From: a bacterium
GTDB lineage: Bacteria > Armatimonadota > Fimbriimonadia > Fimbriimonadales > Fimbriimonadaceae
Reading direction: 5' to 3'
Assembly: GCA_027483535.1 (NCBI GenBank)
Contig: JAIXUN010000002.1
Location: forward strand, 1,860,001 to 1,924,000
DNA: 64,000 nucleotides
Positions within the stretch are counted from its first letter, which is position 1. The number at the start of each line of letters is the position of its first letter. The notes under the pieces were generated by a model that saw only the letters and a list, made by a program, of their open reading frames with translations, was not told the origin of the DNA and did not search any database. Below are positions 58,373 through 64,000 of the stretch, piece after piece. The position numbers were made by a program, and so were the translations under genes.

Positions 58373-58603
58373 TTAGGCGCCTGCCTCATCTGCCGGCACA
58401 ACGGCTTTCTTGTTCTTCTGCTCGGCGATCCACTCTTCGGTCTTCGACTTGAGTTCCTTGAACTTATCGTTCAGTTCGTCTCGCGTCTCGTTGCCCGCCT
58501 TGGGGGCGAAGAGAAGTCCTGCGGCTGCTCCAATGATCGCGCCGAGGCCCACGCCTGCGAGCATGTAAATCAGAGCATTGTTGTCGTCGTTTTGTTGGCT
58601 CAT
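58373..58603 (-). CDS. YtxH-like small protein
   Basis: 76 residues. One membrane segment with the YtxH glycine/alanine pattern AGVGLGAIIGAAAGLLFAPKA (16-36), followed by NETRDELNDKFKELKSKTEE, a charged amphipathic helix. The gene has a textbook SD (AAAGGAG, 6 bases before the ATG). YtxH-like proteins are general-stress-associated in Bacillus; the molecular function is unknown. Confidence 0.88.
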   Translation of the reverse strand: MSQQNDDNNALIYMLAGVGLGAIIGAAAGLLFAPKAGNETRDELNDKFKELKSKTEEWIAEQKNKKAVVPADEAGA

Positions 58604-58694
58604 CCTTATCTCCTTTGGATAGTTTACGAAATTCTTAACCTTAAGGATACGTTTTAACTTCGATTAGGGACACTTGCCCAGCAATTTTGCGAGT

Positions 58695-59828
58695 CTAGAG
58701 ACTCGCGCCCACCAATTTGGGAGCAATCGCCTGCGAATATCGGCCCGGCATGTTCTCATCAGCGATGATGCCGCCTCCGATTACGGTCGCTCCTCGATAC
58801 GCAACCGCCATTTGTCCGGGAGTGACCGCTCGGACAGGCTCGTTAAAGACCAGTTTCGGGACCGGACCGGGGATGAACTTCGCCTTCTGCGCAACCATGT
58901 TGTAGCGAATTTTTGCGGTGACATCGATCGGCTCCGTGACAGGCACGGAGAGGTAAAGATCTTCGAGCAACACTTCGTTTCGCAGAAGGTCGTCTTCTGA
59001 TCCAAGCACCACCCGCTGTTCGTTCGGCATCAGGTCGATGACGTATAGCGGTTTGCCCGTTGGCGACGAGACGCCCACGCCTCTACGTTGACCAACCGTA
59101 AATCCAGCCGTTCCTTCATGACGGCCTAATCGGTTGCCTTCTTTGTCAAAGACTTCCCCGCCTTGGAAAAGTTCAGGGCGCTGTTTTCGAAGGAACTCGG
59201 CGTACCCACCCGCTTCGCTCACGAAGCAAATTTCCTGTGAATCGGGCTTGTTGGCCAGGTGAAGCCCAAGCTTCACTGCCAGCGCGCGAACATACGCCTT
59301 GCCAGGGAGTTCACCCATCGGGAACGAGACATTTTGGAGTTGCTCGTGACCCAGCATGTACAGAACGTAGCTCTGATCTTTGTCTTTCGCACGCGCCTTC
59401 AGCAGAGCCCTTCGACCGTCTCTCTCTCGAATGCGAGCGTAGTGACCCGTCACGAGCAGATCGCAGTCGAGCTCTTTCATCTTCTGCATCAAGATCTCGA
59501 ACTTAACGTGGCGATTGCACTGAACACACGGGTTGGGCGTTCTTCCTTTTGCGTACTCGTCCACGAAGTTGTCGATCACCGAGGCGCGAAACTCTTCCTT
59601 GAAGTTCATCACGTAGTGAGGAATTTTCAAAGCGGCAGCCACGCGCCGTGCGTCTTCAACGGCTCCTAGAGAGCAGCATCCGGCATGACGGGGATCGGTT
59701 TGGCTTTCTTGCCAAATCTGCATCGTCAGACCGATGACGTCGTAGCCTCGATGCTTCATCAAGGCGGCGGCGACACTGCTGTCGACGCCGCCCGACATGG
59801 CGACAAGAACGGTTTTCTTCTTGGCCAT
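58695..59828 (-). CDS. mnmA: tRNA 2-thiouridylase MnmA
   Basis: Thiolates U34 of tRNA-Lys, -Glu and -Gln. 377 residues: PP-loop [10 protein letters not shown] (12-21), [15 protein letters not shown], the first catalytic cysteine in [25 protein letters not shown] with the second cysteine (SQEICFV), and the C-terminal beta domain. The start overlaps the stop of the VKOR-DsbA gene (TGATG), so the two are translationally coupled. Confidence 0.95.
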   Translation of the reverse strand: MAKKKTVLVAMSGGVDSSVAAALMKHRGYDVIGLTMQIWQESQTDPRHAGCCSLGAVEDARRVAAALKIPHYVMNFKEEFRASVIDNFVDEYAKGRTPNPCVQCNRHVKFEILMQKMKELDCDLLVTGHYARIRERDGRRALLKARAKDKDQSYVLYMLGHEQLQNVSFPMGELPGKAYVRALAVKLGLHLANKPDSQEICFVSEAGGYAEFLRKQRPELFQGGEVFDKEGNRLGRHEGTAGFTVGQRRGVGVSSPTGKPLYVIDLMPNEQRVVLGSEDDLLRNEVLLEDLYLSVPVTEPIDVTAKIRYNMVAQKAKFIPGPVPKLVFNEPVRAVTPGQMAVAYRGATVIGGGIIADENMPGRYSQAIAPKLVGASL

Positions 59829-60997
59829 CAGTCGATGAGGAGGTCCTTCATTCGGCCCTTTTCAATTTCGTCAATCGCGGTTTGGAGATTTGCCTTTAAC
59901 ATCGGCTTATCTTTGCCCACCACAACAAAGGTCGGGGTTGTGTTGATTCCTAAGAAGCGGGCGTCGTCGAAGTCGCGTTGCACACGGTCGAACGGACCTC
60001 CCTTCGGATCGTCCAGGAGAGCATTGAGCTCCTTCAGATCTAGGCCGACTCCCATTGCCGCGGCCTTAACTTCGTCGATCGACTTCGGGACGTCCTTGGT
60101 GCCCATGAACGAAAGGGTGTAATCCCAGAACTTGCCCTTTTCTGCAGCAAACTCCGCCGTGAATGCGGCGGGACCTGCCATTTCGTGGCCCGGTGTATTC
60201 AGGAGCGGGTAGTGCCGGAAGATGACTCGAATGCTCTTCGGGTGCTTGAGCTGGAACTCCTTTACCTTCGGAGTCGAAAGTCGGCAAGGAGGACAGGTCA
60301 TGTCCGCGAACTCAACAATGGTGATCGGAGCATCGGAGGGACCGACCTGGTTGAGAGGTCCTGCCGGTATCACCCGGTCCTTAGCATCGACCTTAACCAC
60401 TTCGGCGGGTTTGTAGTTGGCTTTTTGAGCTCCAGAGGAAACTCCGGCTACTCCGAGGATTGCAACACCCACGGCCGTGGGAACAAAGATGCTCTCAAAC
60501 CGCCGCTCTTCACCCGGTGCGGCAACCGATTTGTTCCCCGAAACATATTGGGCGTAGGCTGTGTAAACCAAGAAGGTCAACACCATCGTGACGGCCGAAG
60601 AGAAGCACCAAGGGCAGAAAGCCTTGATCTCGGTGAACGACACGTACTGCAGGTAAAGGCTGTAAAACGCCCCTAGAGCAGCCATCGCAAAGCCTGGCAT
60701 GACGAGTTTTGCGTTTGTCTCAAGCTTCAAGAACGCCCGAACTGCGGCCAGACCGAAGAGCGCCAAATACCCGGCGAGACCCACATAGGCAACCGCAATT
60801 TGAGGCGTGATGTACGAGGTAGGGTGCATCGCCACCTTCAAGCAGCCGCCTTCTTCGCCACAAGGGGGAATGAGACTGAGGGCGTGTTCGACGCTCAAGA
60901 CGCCCGCCACAAAAATCCCGATCGCGCCGAGCGCAAGCAGGACCCTATTGAAGGTGATTGGATTCACGCTTCGATTATACGTTGAGGATGATTGCAT
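59828..60997 (-). CDS. VKOR plus DsbA-like thioredoxin fusion
   Basis: A 389-residue membrane enzyme for disulfide formation. The N-terminal half is a four-helix VKOR domain: loop cysteines Cys46 and Cys52 ([10 protein letters not shown]) and the quinone-side CPWC (128-131). The C-terminal half is a DsbA-like domain: [20 protein letters not shown], active site CPPC (235-238), [19 protein letters not shown], and TPTFVV with the cis-proline. It would oxidise exported proteins using membrane quinone. It is translationally coupled to mnmA. Confidence 0.93.
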   Translation of the reverse strand: MQSSSTYNRSVNPITFNRVLLALGAIGIFVAGVLSVEHALSLIPPCGEEGGCLKVAMHPTSYITPQIAVAYVGLAGYLALFGLAAVRAFLKLETNAKLVMPGFAMAALGAFYSLYLQYVSFTEIKAFCPWCFSSAVTMVLTFLVYTAYAQYVSGNKSVAAPGEERRFESIFVPTAVGVAILGVAGVSSGAQKANYKPAEVVKVDAKDRVIPAGPLNQVGPSDAPITIVEFADMTCPPCRLSTPKVKEFQLKHPKSIRVIFRHYPLLNTPGHEMAGPAAFTAEFAAEKGKFWDYTLSFMGTKDVPKSIDEVKAAAMGVGLDLKELNALLDDPKGGPFDRVQRDFDDARFLGINTTPTFVVVGKDKPMLKANLQTAIDEIEKGRMKDLLID

Positions 60998-61040
60998 GAT
61001 TCGATCAGCATTAACCCTAGCGGTATTCTCTTAAGTTCCA

Positions 61041-62441
61041 ATGTCGCTCCCAACGATTCAAGGTCTCACCTTGCTGAACCCTTCGAATCAACCCGCTCGA
61101 CTGCGCCAAAAGCGGGGGACCTACTTCGTTCAAACCTGGGGATGCCAGATGAATGAAGAGGACAGCGAGCAAATGGGTCTGTACCTAGAACAGATGGGCT
61201 TTGAGAAAGCCCAGAGTCTGCAAGAAGCTCAAATCGTGCTTCTGAACACCTGTTCCGTGCGGAAGAAACCCGAGGACAAGGCGTTTTCGATGCTCGGTGC
61301 ATTGGAGCGGATGAAAGAGAAGCACCCAGATAAGGTGATAGGAGTTTGCGGATGCATGGCGCAACTCCGAGCGAAAGAAATTCGACAACGCGCTCCCCTC
61401 GTCGATTTTGTTCTAGGAACTGGAAATCTGGCGGAGTTACCTGCGCTAGTAGACGAAGCTCTGACGGCAGGAAAGTTTCGAAGCCGCATCGAGTTGCCAG
61501 AGCGTAAGGGGTCGGTGGTCACAGACCTTCCGAGTCGAGCGGTTGGTCGCACTCCCAAGCTCAAGGCGTACGTGCCCATTCAATACGGTTGCGACAAGTT
61601 CTGTACGTTCTGCATCGTCCCCACCACCCGTGGCCGAGAACGATCTAGACCCACCGAAGAGATACTTGCCGAGGTGAGGGAGTTGGCGGCCGGAGGAACT
61701 AAGGAGATCACTCTGCTCGGTCAGACCGTCAACAGCTACGGAAAGAACCTGGCTGAAGGCAAGGTTCCGTTCAGCGAACTGCTGAAACTCGTTGCGGAAG
61801 TCCCGGGTATCGAAAGGATCCGTTACACCTCTCCCTACCCGCGAGACTTCAAGGCCGATGTCATTCAAGCCCACCGCGATATTCCGGAGGTCATGGAGCA
61901 CGTTCATATGCCGCTCCAAGCAGGTTCAAATTCTGAACTGAAGCGGATGCGGCGACTCTACACGATCGAGAGTTTCAAGGAGATCGTTGCCGAACTCCGG
62001 GCAACCGTTCCTGGAATCACTATCACCACCGATATCATCGTGGGCTTTCCTGATGAGACGGAGGAAGAGTTTCAGGCAACCCTTCAAGCAGTTCGCGATA
62101 TTCGGTTCGACGGGGCTTTCATGTTCGCCTACTCGCCAAGACCCGGAACGCCTGCATCCGATTGGGAGAACCAGATTCCTGCCAACGTCAAAAACAGTCG
62201 GCTCAACGAGCTGATCGAGTTGCAAAACACGATTACCGAAGAGATCAATCAGACCTATGTCGGTCAAGAACTAGAGGTTCTCATCGAGGGAACTTCGAAC
62301 AAGAACCCGGATACGCTTCAGGGCTTCACTCGGGAATTCAAGATGGTTCACTTCAAGGGTGGGGCGGATCGGTACGGGCGAATTGCCAAAGTGAAGATTA
62401 ACGAAGGCCATCGATGGGGTTTTCGTGGTGAACTCGTTTAA
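61041..62441 (+). CDS. miaB: tRNA-2-methylthio-N6-dimethylallyladenosine synthase MiaB
   Basis: Radical SAM methylthiotransferase acting on A37 of tRNAs. 466 residues: N-terminal cluster cysteines Cys35 (WGCQMNEED), Cys71 and Cys105, the radical SAM triad Cys184, Cys188, Cys191 (CDKFCTFC) and a C-terminal TRAM domain (QTYVGQELEVLIEGTSNKNP). The spacing of all six cysteines matches E. coli MiaB. It is followed 43 bases later by ppa. Confidence 0.95.
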   Translation: MSLPTIQGLTLLNPSNQPARLRQKRGTYFVQTWGCQMNEEDSEQMGLYLEQMGFEKAQSLQEAQIVLLNTCSVRKKPEDKAFSMLGALERMKEKHPDKVIGVCGCMAQLRAKEIRQRAPLVDFVLGTGNLAELPALVDEALTAGKFRSRIELPERKGSVVTDLPSRAVGRTPKLKAYVPIQYGCDKFCTFCIVPTTRGRERSRPTEEILAEVRELAAGGTKEITLLGQTVNSYGKNLAEGKVPFSELLKLVAEVPGIERIRYTSPYPRDFKADVIQAHRDIPEVMEHVHMPLQAGSNSELKRMRRLYTIESFKEIVAELRATVPGITITTDIIVGFPDETEEEFQATLQAVRDIRFDGAFMFAYSPRPGTPASDWENQIPANVKNSRLNELIELQNTITEEINQTYVGQELEVLIEGTSNKNPDTLQGFTREFKMVHFKGGADRYGRIAKVKINEGHRWGFRGELV

Positions 62442-62484
62442 GTCGGTCCAGATTCCCGGTTCCTAGGGCGATAATCAAAGAGCT

Positions 62485-63003
62485 ATGTCGCTAAGAAACG
62501 CGCGGATCGGCAGTCAGGCCCCCGACATCGTCAACGTCGTCATCGAGATTCCGCGCGGAAGTACAAATAAGTACGAAGTGGATCAGGAGACGGGCATCAT
62601 CAAGCTCGATCGAGTGCTCTATTCCCCGCTTTTCTATCCTTTCGACTATGGCTACGTGCCTCAAACGCTGTACCTAGACGGTGACCCGGTGGACGCGCTC
62701 GTCATTCTTTCTCATCCAACTTTCCCGGGCTGCATCATCGAGGCGGCACCGATAGGCGTGCTTGAGATGACCGACGATAAGGGTCCGGATGAAAAGATCC
62801 TTTGCGTGGCTCTGACCGACCCCCGGTTCGGCTACCGCCGCTCGATCAAAGAACTGAACAACCACACCACGCGCGAGATTCAGCACTTCTTTGAGGTCTA
62901 CAAGGATCTTGAAGACAAGTTTGTCGAAGTCAAAGGCTGGCACGATCGAGACGTCGCCATCGACATTCTCTCGCGCTATCGAACCGACGGCAACGAAGCT
63001 TAA
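62485..63003 (+). CDS. ppa: Inorganic pyrophosphatase (family I)
   Basis: Hydrolyses pyrophosphate, pulling biosynthetic reactions forward. 172 residues: IEIPRGSTNKYEVDQETG, RVLYSPLFYPFDYGYVPQTL, the metal signature DGDPVDALV, and DKGPDEKILCVALTD, then the helix EIQHFFEVYKDLEDKFVEVK. Length matches E. coli (176). The stop overlaps the corA stop from the other strand in the tetramer TTAA. Confidence 0.96.
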   Translation: MSLRNARIGSQAPDIVNVVIEIPRGSTNKYEVDQETGIIKLDRVLYSPLFYPFDYGYVPQTLYLDGDPVDALVILSHPTFPGCIIEAAPIGVLEMTDDKGPDEKILCVALTDPRFGYRRSIKELNNHTTREIQHFFEVYKDLEDKFVEVKGWHDRDVAIDILSRYRTDGNEA

Positions 63004-63971
63004 ATCCACCGTTTGCGGCGGAAGAACCAGATGATTCCGAGCCCCGAAACGACCATCAGCCCGAGCGCGAAGGGGTAGCCGTACAGCCATCTCAGCTCGG
63101 GCATTTTGTCGAAGTTCATGCCGTAGATCCCCGCGATCAGTGCACAGGTCATGAGCACGGTGGAGATCACGGTCATCTTCTTCATCACCTCATTGAGGCT
63201 GTTACTGACGGCCGAAAGGTGAACGTCTAGGAGTCCGGTCAGAACATCTCGATTGATGTCGACAAGTTCCATCAACCGTAACGCTCCATCATAGGCGTCG
63301 TGAATGTACGGACGACTCATTGGCGTGAACACGGGCAGATCGCGCCGCATCAGTGAGTTCGCCACATCCCTTAGCGGCGAAAGACGACGCCGATACTCCA
63401 ACAAATCTCGCTTTACGGCAAGCAGTTCTCGAAGGTGCTGTGTGTCACCCTGAAAGATCTGATCACTCAGGAGATCGATCCGATCTTCAAGTCTCTCCAA
63501 CGCGGGAAAGTAGCCATCGATCACGGAGTCCAAGACGGCGTGGAACATCATGCCCACCTCCTTCTCCGCGACTTGAGGTCGCTTTTCCCATCGGTCGATG
63601 ATGGTGGTAAACGCGGGCATCTCCTTGGCGGAGACGGTCAGCATGAGATGGGTACGAAGGAAAACGGCGAGTTCAAAAAACTCCGGTTCTTCACCACTCT
63701 CTCTTAGGACGGGCAGAACCAAAAAGAGGTCGTCGTCGATCTCCTTTACTTCCGGGCGCTCGTTTGTGCTGAGAGCATCTTCGACCAAGAGCGGATGGAA
63801 ACCAAACGTTCCAAGCAGGAAGCGTTTCGCATCCTCTACATCAACGACTTCGAGGTGAATCCAGGAAACTCCGACCGCGTCGCGAGCACGTTGCACCGCC
63901 TCCTGCTCCGTGACTGGGATCAGGCTGTGCGCATCCACGCACGCGACAAGAAGACGATTAGGACCGGTCAC
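63000..63971 (-). CDS. corA: Magnesium/cobalt transporter CorA
   Basis: Pentameric Mg2+ channel. 323 residues: a cytoplasmic alpha/beta domain, long stalk helices (about 160-260), then two C-terminal membrane helices with the pore signature YGMNFDKMPEL and a final basic tail RRKRW. The start is GTG 63971; a perfect SD AAAGGAGGTGA (63979-63969) overlaps it, leaving no spacer. GTG 63938 is the next in-frame start. A TGA lies upstream in frame, so no earlier start exists. Confidence 0.93.
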   Translation of the reverse strand: MTGPNRLLVACVDAHSLIPVTEQEAVQRARDAVGVSWIHLEVVDVEDAKRFLLGTFGFHPLLVEDALSTNERPEVKEIDDDLFLVLPVLRESGEEPEFFELAVFLRTHLMLTVSAKEMPAFTTIIDRWEKRPQVAEKEVGMMFHAVLDSVIDGYFPALERLEDRIDLLSDQIFQGDTQHLRELLAVKRDLLEYRRRLSPLRDVANSLMRRDLPVFTPMSRPYIHDAYDGALRLMELVDINRDVLTGLLDVHLSAVSNSLNEVMKKMTVISTVLMTCALIAGIYGMNFDKMPELRWLYGYPFALGLMVVSGLGIIWFFRRKRWI

Positions 63972-64000
63972 CTCCTTTGAAGACGCGAATCAGCCTTCAA

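Overview
The window is a dense, ordinary-looking bacterial chromosome segment: about 62 protein genes in short operons on both strands, with no phage integrase, insertion sequence, CRISPR array, rRNA or recognisable tRNA. Gene content and style suggest the phylum Armatimonadota (Fimbriimonas-like). The hints are prepilin-type proteins ending in a DG(H/x)V motif, a copper-amine-oxidase-N-like stalk protein, M61 and M42 peptidases, many small secreted proteins of no named family, and strong use of CGA for arginine even in tsf. This assignment is an inference, not a proof.

Layout. 1-3410: the conserved rpsB-tsf-pyrH-frr-uppS run (translation, UMP supply, undecaprenyl phosphate). 3411-7935: secreted and envelope proteins, including a stalk-domain protein, a DUF423 membrane protein, an STN-like protein and an M61 protease, plus a small protein of a phage-like family. 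8083-11695: M42 peptidase, then YggS-SepF, an alkyltransferase-like protein and a LolA/thioredoxin-like protein. 11929-13963: groES-groEL behind a CIRCE element, closed by a strong terminator. 13963-22871: GNAT, a large STN-like secreted protein, RluA, ThpR, prepilin and beta-lactamase-fold genes, an esterase and a secreted CxxC protein. 22875-27450: leuS, acyl-CoA dehydrogenase and a DUF4332 protein. 27573-31436: SIS-domain isomerase, CocE hydrolase and another prepilin. 31496-38938: dnaK, a CAP-M23 fusion and smc. 39021-40801: a tandem pair of secreted paralogues and a flavin reductase-like gene.

40802-45564: a 444-base non-coding stretch with a strongly foldable segment, then rtcB, trpS, an M50 protease and lysA. 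45627-47935: dxr-rseP. 47820-55290: OGG1-type glycosylase, ligA, a bifunctional nuclease, rho, hpt and guaA, all on the minus strand. 55420-63971: an alpha/beta hydrolase, an AI-2E exporter-like protein, YtxH, mnmA coupled to a VKOR-DsbA fusion, miaB, ppa and corA.

No complete new defence or metabolic system is evident. The best leads are the structured element before rtcB, the phage-like small protein at 7606-7935, the repeat array before the bifunctional nuclease gene, and several unusual fusions or translational couplings (CAP-M23, VKOR-DsbA/mnmA, OGG1/ligA). Genes for RNA-end processing (rtcB, thpR), tRNA modification (mnmA, miaB) and oxidative folding or repair are well represented, but they are scattered rather than clustered.
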